This document shows, one piece after another, positions 9,733 to 19,630 of a stretch of DNA of 64,000 nucleotides. The stretch covers positions 310,001-374,000 of the forward strand of contig JASBNA010000013.1 of the NCBI GenBank assembly GCA_038087015.1, written 5' to 3'. The notes beneath the pieces were generated by a model. It had not been told where the DNA came from. It saw only the letters and a list, made by a program, of their open reading frames with translations, and did not search any database. Made by a program: the position numbers and the translations under genes. This stretch comes from Cerrena zonata (Eukaryota; Basidiomycota; Agaricomycetes; Polyporales; Cerrenaceae). Every line of letters starts with the position of its first letter. Position 1 is the stretch's first letter.

Positions 9733-9907
9733 TTTTTAAAGAAGGAGTAGATTAATTTTATCAATTACTAATTTTTTTTTGCTTCTTTATATCCACAGTG
9801 CGGAAAATCTGATTCCGCATTTTGCAATTACTACAATATAAGATTGGATATTAAACATAACATTCTATAAAGATAAATATGTGATTAAATGCAATAAATA
9901 AGAGTGA

Positions 9908-11572
9908 TTAAGCTTCGTTTTCGAGCTTGTCATCAGAGTTTTGATTTTCTTGTTCAGCTTTTCTATTTTTACGAGGTTCAAGAACAATTTGTTTATACAA
10001 GAATAAAAGTGATAAAACAACTCCAAGACCTGCGAGTCCCATACCCATGTAAAAGGCTCTTCTCATCCCGTAGATTCTTGTTTCTTCATTGACGGGTTTA
10101 TTTTTCGTCTCGTAGTATTCAACGGTACCGGCAAAACCTAAACCAATTGAAATGGAATAATTAACGAAAGTTGAGACTAAGGAACCAGCAATCCCTTGTT
10201 GGTGACGAGGTAAACTATTTGAAAGAATGATACAAGCAGCAGGGAAACTCATATCCATCCCCCAACATTGGACTAATAAAGAGACGAATTTTTGACCCCA
10301 ATAAATTTGACCAACATGTCTTGTACCCATAATGACAATACCACCGAGGAAAGAAACCATAGCCATGAGCATGACCACGGAAGATGGAACTCTTGTTAAT
10401 AAGAATGCAGTTAAAGCAGCTGCCAGGAACCCGACAAATGCCGTAGGAATAAATTCAACTGCTCTCATGATTGGTTTACGACCATCAACATATTTTGACC
10501 ATTCAAAACTGTATTGTAACCAAATACCAAAAGAAGACCAACCAGCGGCAATAGTACCCAATATAGCACCAGTTTCACCTCTGAAAGCATCTGCTGATAC
10601 AATTGGAGTACTAACTTTTTTAATTGAAAGATAAAATAAAACAATTAATAAAAATCCAACAATTAATAAAACATAGACGTAAACTTTATCCCAACCAACG
10701 TTTGGACCTTGATTGAATGCAAAATTGATTAAAATTAAAGCAGAAACCCCAGTTGCTGAACCAATCCAATCAAACAGTTTAACCGAACGACTACCAATTC
10801 GTTTAGGAATAATGAAAAAAGCCATAAAGGCAACGATGAAATTAACAATACCATGAACCCAAAAAAACCAAGGCCACCAAACTAATTGAGTGAAAATACC
10901 TGAAAATATAGCACCAAAACAAAAACCTGAAGGGGCAACGGCACCGAAACAGCACATTGCCCAATTCTTCTTACGGCCTGGGGGATAGTAATGACCAATC
11001 AAAGCAGTGGCATTTGGCATCACTAAAGCTGGACCAACCCCTTGTAATGATCTCATGATATCGAAAAAAACTGCCGAACTAGTGAATCCAGAAAATCCAC
11101 ATAATAATGAAAATACCCCATACCATATAAATCCAATTATATAAATGAGTTTATAACCATACATATCACCCAAACGACCTGAAACCAAAATGAAAGTACC
11201 CGCTGTCAACGAGTAACTAGCAGAAAACCAAGAGATTTCTCCTGGCTTGTCTTGAACATTAAAAGTTTCTGCAATTTCTGATCCTGGATTAATGGTTTGA
11301 CTAACCCCAGCTTGAGTGAATAATTGAGCCAAAGCCATGAAAAATATGAAAAGAAGCTCTCTCACCAATGAAATCTCATCGGGTGAAGGAATAGGTATTG
11401 GTGTATTAGAATGAACACTAAGATTATCGGCTTTTTCTTTAACACTAGAAGACATCTCATCCCCAGGTCTATATTCCATATCCTCATCGAGTCTATATTC
11501 CACTCCATCGTCAGGCAGGGTCAATGTCTGTTCGTACTCATCTCTGGTACCTGAATTCTCAACGCCGGACAT
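9908..11572 (-). CDS. MFS multidrug/boron exporter of DHA2 type, ATR1-like
   Basis: This 554-residue major-facilitator protein begins with an acidic cytosolic N-terminus of about 70 residues, then 14 predicted membrane segments. Motif A-like GRLGDMYGYK after TM2, then RSLQGVGPALVMPNATALIG and FGAVAPSGFCFGAIFSG match the Atr1 (aminotriazole, borate export)/YMR279C branch. The open frame extends to a TTG, but the first ATG is at 11570-11572 and is used. The frame is intact. The exact substrate is inferred only from family. The MNN2-like gene lies upstream on the same strand about 280 bp away. Confidence 0.85.
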   Translation of the reverse strand: MSGVENSGTRDEYEQTLTLPDDGVEYRLDEDMEYRPGDEMSSSVKEKADNLSVHSNTPIPIPSPDEISLVRELLFIFFMALAQLFTQAGVSQTINPGSEIAETFNVQDKPGEISWFSASYSLTAGTFILVSGRLGDMYGYKLIYIIGFIWYGVFSLLCGFSGFTSSAVFFDIMRSLQGVGPALVMPNATALIGHYYPPGRKKNWAMCCFGAVAPSGFCFGAIFSGIFTQLVWWPWFFWVHGIVNFIVAFMAFFIIPKRIGSRSVKLFDWIGSATGVSALILINFAFNQGPNVGWDKVYVYVLLIVGFLLIVLFYLSIKKVSTPIVSADAFRGETGAILGTIAAGWSSFGIWLQYSFEWSKYVDGRKPIMRAVEFIPTAFVGFLAAALTAFLLTRVPSSVVMLMAMVSFLGGIVIMGTRHVGQIYWGQKFVSLLVQCWGMDMSFPAACIILSNSLPRHQQGIAGSLVSTFVNYSISIGLGFAGTVEYYETKNKPVNEETRIYGMRRAFYMGMGLAGLGVVLSLLFLYKQIVLEPRKNRKAEQENQNSDDKLENEA

Positions 11573-11853
11573 TCTATTCTCTGTTATCAAGATTCCAAAC
11601 CTCTATTATTCTACATTCCAGTGCCGATGACCTCTCTTATATATATTTGCGGGTTTTGGTGTACATTCTCCGAATGTCTAAGAGAAATTTTATTAGTAAA
11701 GCTTACAAATTTTTTTCTTTTTTTTTGCACTCACGGCTATTGCTACATCAATTTTTTGACAGTTTTGACAGTTACCAGCAGCGCAGTTTAGGGTTAACGG
11801 ATTAATACAGATTACTAAACTTATAAATACATCTATATTAAAAGTACATGTGA

Positions 11854-13662
11854 TTAAGTAAAGCTTAAGGTATCGGGATGTTTGGTAGTCTCTTTTAACC
11901 ATTTCAAATGAGGAATAAAGACATTTTTACATCTTTCAATTTCGGTTTCTTCATCGTTAGCCACGTATTTAAGGTATTTACCCATATACTCGATACTTTT
12001 AGATAAGCCTGGTTCACCATCAATTGGTAACCCACTTGTTTCGTAATAGTAATTTGGACAAAGACCTTGGGTGAATAATTGTAAAGTTCTTAAATCAAAA
12101 TCATAACCAACATTACCGTAAATGCCTTCATACATTCTAATATGATTACCACTTTCTTCATAAACTAAATCATGATTATCAACCAACCAATTAGGGTAGA
12201 ATTTTGGATAAGAGAGATGCATAAAGATGATATCGGTGTTATCACCCAATTTTTCGTCTTGAGATTGGATTGGATCATAATGACCCAAAGCTTTTGAAGA
12301 GAAATCTCTTGTTTTTTCATGGAAGTACCCGTCCACTTAAATTGTTTTAAAGTTTGAAACCAAGTTTGTTTCATTACTGTGGCAGCAGCAATGAAGGTTT
12401 CTTTATCCCCTTCACCAGCAGAACCTTGAGTTAATAACGGATAGTAATGATTTGGACCGAAAACGTTATAGTATAAAGCAAGTAATAAGGTTTTCAAATG
12501 AGAAGTTTTATTGATCATTAACATACCAGTTTCAGAGGTTGGATTTGGAATAGTTCCTTCAAAATCATGATAATTTGAATCAGAAAATTTATATTCTCCC
12601 AAAGGTTTAACTTTACCGTCTTCTGCTAATTTATAATCAATTGGGGAATAACGCACTTTATTTTCTTTGACTTTAACCAGAGCAATATCGAAAAATTTCG
12701 GATTAGTTGTTCTTGCCCAAGCATCTGGCCATATTATTAATCCATTGTCTTGATATAATTTAGAATTGAATAAATAATCGACATTTTTAGTAGGGAAATT
12801 ATCGGAATCAACATACAAAACACTTTCGAATTTCGAACTTAATATTGCCAACATTTTATATTGATAACCACCCAAATTGAATCTTGATTTCAAATCTTTT
12901 GCTAAATTGGTATCGAAAACATTACAACGGGCATTGTATAATGGTAATAATTCTTCACAGAATTTCTTTTCATAATCGTCTTGAGTAGCAATAAATAATT
13001 CAATTGGTAATAATGAACCAGTGGCTCGGATTTGTCTAATAACCAAATACGATAACCAACTATATTGACCTCCTCCTACTAAAACGTATCCTTTTGATCC
13101 TTGATAGGTTGACCATTCGGGGTCCGATTGTAAAACGTTACCAAAAGTTTGCACTCCGACATTTTCAATCAATTTATTGATATGATTATCGACGTATCTA
13201 GTATGGCTATTTTTCAAATCATCAAATGTCTCTTGGGAAATATCAAGAACATTCTCAAGATACTCTTTAGTGAAAAGGAAATCCTTTGTTGTTGAGAACA
13301 TCTCTTTGGCCTTTTCTCCTTTATATTTCCCCTTTATAGATTCCGACTTGGGTGTATAATCTTCTAAGCCATTGAAAAATGCAGTATAGTCCCGAATCGA
13401 CTTGATCCGTTCTTCCTCTTCCTTATCGACGTGTGCTCCATCGTTATTTGGTTTCTGTGGTGGAATGACTTCTGCTCCTGGTGGATCCTGTAGTGGAGCC
13501 TTACCATTAACAACTTGTTCTTCACCAACTAAAACCGGTCCATTGTCTGCTGTATCTTGGGGTACTTGAGCTGCGTGAAAATATATGATAGATCACAATA
13601 AGTATTAAAACTGACCCTATCACCTTAGCCTTCTGCCGAGTTATCTGTCTTATAGGATTCAT
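11854..13662 (-). CDS. Golgi alpha-1,2-mannosyltransferase, MNN2/MNN5 family (two frameshifts)
   Basis: Mnn2/Mnn5 enzymes start and extend branches on the outer mannan chain of N-glycans in the Golgi. The ATG at 13660-13662 opens MNPIRQITRQKAKVIG followed by a single hydrophobic anchor (SVLILIVIYHIF), the type II topology expected. An extra base in an A-run at 13578-13581 and a missing base near 12337 break the frame. Between them lie YVLVGGGQYSWLSYLVIRQI, then PIELFIATQDDYEK, the DXD-type VLYVDSDNFP, TSETGMLMINK and GDKETFIAAA. The final segment ends GLCPNYYYETSGLPIDGEPG. Reconstructed length is about 602 residues, normal for Mnn2. Choosing between MNN2 and MNN5 needs a tree. Confidence 0.85.
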
Positions 13663-14230
13663 CTTTTCAGCAATCTAAAGAAATGAAAAAAACAACCAAT
13701 TCTCAAGTATTGGTATATGTCTGTATATATATATATATATAAATAGATGTATGTGCCTTGTACCTCTTCGAGTTACAATCAGGAAAACTGACTAAATCTG
13801 AAATTTATTATCCGTTCTTCAACTTATGCCGTTAGTATTGAACCTCGTCCATCAGTCTAATTTCGTTTTGTCCCGTTAGCCTGCTCTTCGCGTGCACTTG
13901 TTCTTTTTGTATCTCTTTTCGTTTACTGCTGAAGCCTTTGCAAATCACTTGATTCTTGTCCCGAAAAGTCTCTGCTTCGAAAAAGGGTTCTTGTAATTGG
14001 GAAACTACAGCCGTTATTATGGTATGATCAGCTCCGGCATTTCGTTGCTTGACACCTCAAGAACAGATATCCGAGGGGCCGGGTGCGTGCTGCACGTGAG
14101 CGCAGCGCCCTCGTATCTCGCTGAGCCGTTCGGGTTCCGTTAATGGAATGGTTTTTCCATTTCTTTTTATGGCAGAATTTTTCAAAATTTGCATTACGGT
14201 CTTTTCAGCTGAACTTCTAGACATTCCAGG
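13663..14230. promoter_or_regulatory. Divergent promoter between the MNN2-like and shikimate-dehydrogenase-like genes
   Basis: No gene is seen. The region holds a (TA)n run at about 13722-13742 and a CACGTG E-box at 14093-14098. GC content rises near 14060-14130. Confidence 0.5.
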
Positions 14231-15160
14231 ATGACGGTGACATACGAAGAACAGGCTGGCGGAGGGGCCAGGTTCAGACTCTTTGGACTCCATATCCAGC
14301 ACTCCAAAGCACCGCTTCTTCATAATTTTTTATTTAAAAGGCTAGGGTTGGAAAATTGGAAATACGAATTATTCGAAAGTGATAATGTAGACGAGTTTAA
14401 AAAATATTTGCAGGAGCCAGGCACCATAGGGTCTGCCGTTACCATGCCTAACAAGGTGACGATGATTGACCATGTTGACGTTGTGGATGATGGAGCCAAA
14501 GCCGTGGGGGCAATTAATACCATCTATACCAAAAGGGAGGCTGATGATAAGATCATTGTTGGAACCAATACAGACACTATTGGGATCTATAGTTCGTTTG
14601 TTTATAATACACCGGACCAAGTGAGACAATCACAAGAGTCAAGCTTGCCGGGATTGGTTTACGGGGGAGGTGGTGCTTGTAGATCTGCCGTTTATGCATT
14701 ACATGACTTATTGCATTGCTCTAAAGTGTATATCATCAATCGATATGAAAGTGAGGTAGTCCAAGTGATAAAAGCAATGAAGCAAGGGGGTTTCAAAGGT
14801 GAAATCGTCCATATCAAAAACCCTGATGAAGCCAAACAAATTGCTAATAAACCAAAGTTGATCGTGTTGACAGTGCCGGATTTTGAACCGGTTTCCCCAG
14901 AAGAAACATTGGCTAAACAAACGTTGGATGTCTTTATCCAAGATGATCGAAAGGGGGCTGTTTTGGAAATGTGCTATCACCCTAATCCAACCACTCGTTT
15001 ATACAAGGAATTCGAATCTCACAATTGGAAAGTCATTTCGGGTATAGAGGCCATGATCTACCAAGGTATAGCCCAACAAGTCTTCTGGACCGGAGTGCCC
15101 GTTGATAAAATGCCCGTCAAGGAGGTGATAGACTATATTTATCTGCATTTAGACATTTAA
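14231..15160 (+). CDS. Stand-alone shikimate/quinate dehydrogenase-like NAD(P) oxidoreductase
   Basis: Shikimate dehydrogenase normally forms the last domain of the fungal pentafunctional AROM protein. Here it is a separate 309-residue protein. It has the substrate-domain start RFRLFGLHIQHSKAPLLHN, a catalytic-lysine motif AVTMPNKVTM, GAINTIY, and the Asp motif GTNTDTIG. The dinucleotide-binding loop GGGGACRSAVYAL and the C-terminal GIEAMIYQGIAQQ are also present. In filamentous fungi such proteins include quinate dehydrogenase, but no dehydroquinase or dehydroshikimate dehydratase neighbour is seen, so quinate use is not supported. It may act on quinate, shikimate or a related cyclitol acid. 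The frame is intact. Confidence 0.85.
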   Translation: MTVTYEEQAGGGARFRLFGLHIQHSKAPLLHNFLFKRLGLENWKYELFESDNVDEFKKYLQEPGTIGSAVTMPNKVTMIDHVDVVDDGAKAVGAINTIYTKREADDKIIVGTNTDTIGIYSSFVYNTPDQVRQSQESSLPGLVYGGGGACRSAVYALHDLLHCSKVYIINRYESEVVQVIKAMKQGGFKGEIVHIKNPDEAKQIANKPKLIVLTVPDFEPVSPEETLAKQTLDVFIQDDRKGAVLEMCYHPNPTTRLYKEFESHNWKVISGIEAMIYQGIAQQVFWTGVPVDKMPVKEVIDYIYLHLDI

Positions 15161-15226
15161 TACATATATTTAGACCATTAATACATATATTTAGACATTT
15201 AATACATATACTTAGACTATTAATAC
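15157..15226. repeat. About 20-bp imperfect tandem repeat after the dehydrogenase stop
   Basis: Four imperfect copies of an AT-rich unit (tttagacatttaatacatat) begin within the last codons of the gene and run into its 3' UTR. The repeat probably arose by slippage. Confidence 0.7.
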
Positions 15227-15494
15227 ATGATTGGCAAAATGATTGCAAAATATTCTGATTATGTAATGCTTATGTAACCGGTACTCCAAACCCCATTCAC
15301 CATCTTTCGAAAGCAAACAACCTTTAACTCCAATCCGGTGGAGACAAAGCAATTATTGTGGTCTACATAGTTGGTCCAGGTTTAATATAAGTCGTGTAAT
15401 CTTTCTTTGGAAGGAAACAAAAAAAAATCTCTTCTTTTTAAGATCAGATTTGCTACTGAATAGTCTGATAAAAAAAAAATTTTCATGATCAAGC
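15227..15494. other. Intergenic region upstream of FMP40
   Basis: I see no gene or clear element. An A-rich stretch immediately precedes the FMP40 ATG, as is usual for yeast 5' leaders. Confidence 0.5.
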
Positions 15495-17414
15495 ATGTAT
15501 AAGGTCAATTTACACCAATTGAAACTTTCTTCAACTCGTTCAATCATAAGAAGATCAATGACGACTCACACGCTAGCAGAATTGCCCAAGACTTCGACTT
15601 TTACCAAATACATCACTCCAGATTTCAGAATTCCGGATCTTAAGACGGCAAAAGATAACCATGATAACATCATCAGAAAACCAAGAATCTTAAAAGACGG
15701 GGGGTTTTCATGGACCTTACCGGAGGAAAGAAAGAGTTATAAGTATCTTACATCAAGTGATACGGGTTTGAAAGATTTGGGTTTGGATCCTGAACAAGTT
15801 CATGACCCGGAGTATCAAAAGATTGTCAGTGGTGAAATTTATAAGGACAACCCAGAATTCTTGAAGCAAAATCCTTTCCCATACTCCCAAGCATATGCTG
15901 GTTGGCAATTCGGTCAATTTGCGGGTCAATTGGGTGACGGTAGAGTTCATAATTTGTTTGAAATTCCTAAAAATTTCAATGATCGAACTAACCGAAATAA
16001 GTTTGAATTCCAATTAAAAGGTTCTGGAATGACTCCTTATTCCAGATTCGCCGATGGTAAAGCAGTATTGAGATCCTCAATTCGTGAATATATCATATCT
16101 GAGCATTTAAACGCTGTTGGGATTCCTTCCACAAGAGCACTTTCTTTAACTTATTTACCCCAAACTTTTGCTCAACGTCACGCCGCTGAAAAATGTGCAA
16201 TTGTTTCTAGATTTGCTGAGTCTTGGATCAGATTAGGAAGCTTTGATTTATATAGATGGAGAGGTGATCGTAAAGGTGTTAGACAATTGTCAGATTATGT
16301 TATTAATGAATTGTTTACAATTAATAGAGAACAATTCCATCATTTATCAAAAATTTTAGATTCTAAAAATGATTTTTTTGAAAATTCAAAAACAACAATT
16401 GGTGAATTAACTAATTATGATAAAATGTATTTGGAAATAATTATTAGAAATGCTATTACCACTGCTAAATGGCAATGTTATGGATTCTTAAATGGGGTTT
16501 TAAATACTGATAATACCTCAGTATTGGGTTTATCAATTGATTTTGGTCCTTTTTCAATAATGGATAAATATGATCCAAATTATACTCCAAATTCTGAAGA
16601 TCATGAACATAGATATGGTTATGCAAATACACCAACCGCCATATGGTGGAATTTAACAAGATTAGGTGAAGATTTAGCTGAATTGATTGGAGGTGGTTCA
16701 AAGTTGGTTAATGATGATTATTTTGTAAACACCGGTATTAAACCTGAATGGGAAGATCGTATTATTACAAGAGCTACAAAAATAATTGAAGCTGGTGGTG
16801 AAATATATAAATATGCTTTTACTAAAACATATGTGGAAACTCTTTTTAGCAGATTAGGGTTATCCTCAAAATTGATCAATATTGAAAATCCAGATGAACA
16901 AAATGCTGATTTAATAGATCCAATGTTAGACATGTTATACAAAGTTCAATGTGATTATAATAAATTTTTTTTAATTTTACATTCAATAGACTTAGATGGT
17001 GGATCATTTGACTCGTCTAGAGTGGCAGAATCTATTTTATTACCAACATTTAACAAGCAAACATCAAAATATGATCAAAAAGAATTAACCGAAGAAATTT
17101 CAAAATGGTTGGATACTTATAAAAAATATTTAACAAAATCAGAAAGAAGTGAACCCGGTTTAAGAAAATCATTGGCTGCAAAATCAAATCCATTATTCTT
17201 ACCAAGAAATTGGATTTTAGACCAAGTTATTCAATATACTCAAGATTCAAATGCCGAAGATTTGAGTTATTTGAAAAAATTAGAAAAAATGAGTTTCCAT
17301 CCATACGATAAATCAAAATGGGGTAATGAATTGAAAGAAGTTGAATCAACTTGGTTATTACAAAGTGACATGGGTGATGATTATTCAATGCTTCAATGTA
17401 GTTGTTCCAGTTAG
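15495..17414 (+). CDS. FMP40: Mitochondrial protein AMPylase SelO family
   Basis: SelO/Fmp40 is a pseudokinase-fold enzyme that transfers AMP to mitochondrial proteins and helps in oxidative-stress defence. The 639-residue protein starts with a mitochondrial-type leader rich in Ser/Arg and no acidic residues. Family hallmarks follow: YAGWQFGQFAGQLGDGR, FEFQLKGSGMTPYSRFADG, RSSIREYIISEHL, then the catalytic-loop region GVLNTDN and the metal-binding DFGPFSIMD. The C-terminus ends MLQCSCSS, keeping the conserved Cys pair that in animals is Cys-x-x-Sec. Length and motif order match yeast Fmp40. I found no in-frame CTG codon by eye, in line with CUG avoidance. The frame is intact. Confidence 0.95.
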   Translation: MYKVNLHQLKLSSTRSIIRRSMTTHTLAELPKTSTFTKYITPDFRIPDLKTAKDNHDNIIRKPRILKDGGFSWTLPEERKSYKYLTSSDTGLKDLGLDPEQVHDPEYQKIVSGEIYKDNPEFLKQNPFPYSQAYAGWQFGQFAGQLGDGRVHNLFEIPKNFNDRTNRNKFEFQLKGSGMTPYSRFADGKAVLRSSIREYIISEHLNAVGIPSTRALSLTYLPQTFAQRHAAEKCAIVSRFAESWIRLGSFDLYRWRGDRKGVRQLSDYVINELFTINREQFHHLSKILDSKNDFFENSKTTIGELTNYDKMYLEIIIRNAITTAKWQCYGFLNGVLNTDNTSVLGLSIDFGPFSIMDKYDPNYTPNSEDHEHRYGYANTPTAIWWNLTRLGEDLAELIGGGSKLVNDDYFVNTGIKPEWEDRIITRATKIIEAGGEIYKYAFTKTYVETLFSRLGLSSKLINIENPDEQNADLIDPMLDMLYKVQCDYNKFFLILHSIDLDGGSFDSSRVAESILLPTFNKQTSKYDQKELTEEISKWLDTYKKYLTKSERSEPGLRKSLAAKSNPLFLPRNWILDQVIQYTQDSNAEDLSYLKKLEKMSFHPYDKSKWGNELKEVESTWLLQSDMGDDYSMLQCSCSS

Positions 17415-17583
17415 GAATATATAGTTTACGACAATAAATGTTTGATGATTTCTACAACTGATGTAAGAAAATTTCATAAATTGATTTAAGAACTAAACAA
17501 TAAAATTCAAAAATAAAACACTAGCAAATGAAAAGTAAAAATAGAGAAAATTTAATCATAATACATCACCACATTAAGTCAAT

Positions 17584-18355
17584 CTATGTTCTGAAAGCAG
17601 ATTGAGCATCTTTGTAACCTTTATGGAAAGCTTCTTTGGCTTGTTCTTGAACGTCAGGTTCTAAGCTTGAAATCTTAGAATCTAACTTATCATTACCAGT
17701 GGAGAAACCACCAAGGCCAGCACCGCTTCTAGTGTCGTGAGAACCAGAACCAGCACCAGCACCAGAACCATAAGCACCACTAGATGAACCATAGGCACCA
17801 CCAGAAGTACCTTTAGATTCTTGACCTGAACCGTAACCGTAAGAAGAGTCTCCACCGGTGGTAGAGTCTTTACCGTAAGAATCGGTATTAGATTTTCCAC
17901 CGTGTTTATGAGCACCATAAGCAGCAGCACCGGCACCAGCAGCACCAATACCTGCACCGGCAGCTTCTTTAGAGTGGCCAGATTGACCTTGGCTGTAAGC
18001 ATCTTTACCTTGAGAGAAGGCATCTTTACCGTGGGAGGAGGTAGTACCTTGGGAGTCTTTACCTGAGGAGCCATAGGCATCTTTGCCTGAGGAGCCATAG
18101 GCATCTTTGCCTGAGGATCCATAAGCATCTTTACCTGAGGATCCATAGGCATCTTTGCCTGAGGATCCATAGGCATCTTTACCTGAGGAGCCATAAGCAT
18201 CCTTACCTGAGGATCCATAGGCATCTTTACCTGAGGAGCCATAAGAATCGGTACCAGCACCAGAACCAGAACCAGAACCAGACTTGGAGGCACCATAGGC
18301 ACCGGCACCACCTAAAGCTGCACCACCGGCACCTGCACCGGCAGCAGCACCTGCA

Positions 18356-18386
<31 letters not shown>

Positions 18387-18681
18387 CAGTACCAGAAGAT
18401 GATTTACCTCCAGCACCACTGGACTTTCCACCCCCGGTGATTTTGTCACCAATACCACCTTCGGTTCCAGACAAGTTTTCACGGCCAACGTATTGACCAC
18501 CTTTCTTGTCAACTTCGTTGGCGTATTTAGCAGCATTTTCCTTGTTCAAGTTACCGTCCTTATATTGTTTTTGGACTTCACCAGAAACATTATCCTTACC
18601 AATGGCTTTACCACCTTGTTTATCTAAGTTTTCGACTTCGTTTTTACCGAATTTGTTTTGAAGTTTATCAGCGAATCCCAT
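17584..18681 (-). CDS. Glycine/serine-rich hydrophilic protein with YGSSGKDA repeats
   Basis: I do not recognise a characterised family. The 365-residue protein has a charged N-terminus (MGFADKLQNKFGKNEVENLD) with two similar segments ending GKDNVSGE and GRENLSGTE. Then come Gly/Ser/Ala blocks, eight perfect YGSSGKD(A) units at about residues 147-209, a second Gly/Tyr-rich stretch, and a short folded-looking tail with NDKLDSKISSLEPDVQEQAK. It has no signal peptide or membrane segment. Its composition resembles hydrophilins and stress-induced disordered proteins, but that is inference. The N-terminal and C-terminal ends are ordinary protein-like, so it is real. The reverse and alternative frames through the repeats are artefacts. 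Confidence 0.75.
18055..18243 (-). repeat. Eight-copy 24-bp coding minisatellite (YGSSGKDA)
   Basis: Eight near-identical units encode YGSSGKD followed by Ala. Differences between units are mostly silent third-base changes (GGA/GGC, TCC/TCT). This indicates both expansion and selection on the protein. Copy number is probably variable between strains. Confidence 0.9.
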
Positions 18682-19630
18682 GGTTGATTATAGTTTTCTA
18701 GTCAATTATTTTAAGTCAATTAGTCAATTGAATTGATTTAATATGAATTGAGTAATCTATATCTATATTCGAGAAATGAGGAGACTCTTATATATTTTCA
18801 CCAGTCAAGCAAGTTGCTCGAAGTATGATGAATATATTGTATTGGTTGCTATCCCTGATTTACTAGTGAGGTTTACCGGTTGCCAATTTTTATTTAGCGT
18901 TTTTCGCCAGCAAAAACGAAAAAAAAAAATGTGAATTCTGCAGCATGTTTTCGGGTCACGTGCCGGCATCACCAGAATTTCAGTTTCTCAGTTCCACAAT
19001 TCATAAGAGAAGCATTGCTATTCTTATTATAGGGAAGAAGTATTATTACGTTGTTTGTTTAGGTTGGCTTACTTATTTGAGTTTCATCACTGTAAAATTT
19101 GTGGCTGTAGTCTAAGTGTTGCACATTTTCCACTTTCAAGACTTAATTAGCTTTTGGTTCAATTGGCTTCGTTTCATTCAGTTGAAGGTCAATGGCAGCA
19201 CCAATTGAATACCCAGCACCAATTGAGTACCCAGCACATTTGTATATCCAGCATAATTCAAAACGACAGCACAGTTGAGGATGGCAGCACCGTTAAGGAC
19301 GGCAGTATCAATTGCATTAGTGTAAATTGCAAAAAATATTAAATAGATGATCATCGAGAAGTGAAGGTTCGTGTATGCCTGTGAACTCCCTGATTATTCC
19401 TTCAGGTTCTATGATGGTTTCAGCCACTTCTTTCTTGCTGTCATTCCCACAGCTTTAGATTGGAATACGTGCTTGACTCTTCATTGCCATAAAGGGCTGC
19501 AGCGAAACCTCCGTACATTTTTTGTAATAATAATACACCCGTACCGCAACGAGACTAGTACGCGGTTAAACTTCACTTTTTGAATCAGAAGACCTGTAGA
19601 AGCCCATTCGAGTAGCGGTAACCTGGCTAG
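18682..19630. promoter_or_regulatory. Divergent 950-bp intergenic region before RAD50
   Basis: The region contains a GGTCACGTGCC element at 18955-18965, identical over 11 bases to one upstream of SHO1. It also holds short direct repeats of the type cagcaccaattgagtacc (about 19197-19235) and an A-run near 18920. The 62- and 70-codon open frames here show no protein features. The CACGTG site is 275 bp upstream of the repeat-protein gene and may regulate it. Confidence 0.5.

Noticed and set aside
17682..18536. Long alternative-frame proteins rich in Met/Pro/Val or Leu/Ala over the glycine-rich gene
   Set aside because: Shadows of a repeat array; only the frame from 18681 has natural termini.
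19154..19583. Small open frames upstream of RAD50
   Set aside because: Short, no features, in direct-repeat sequence.
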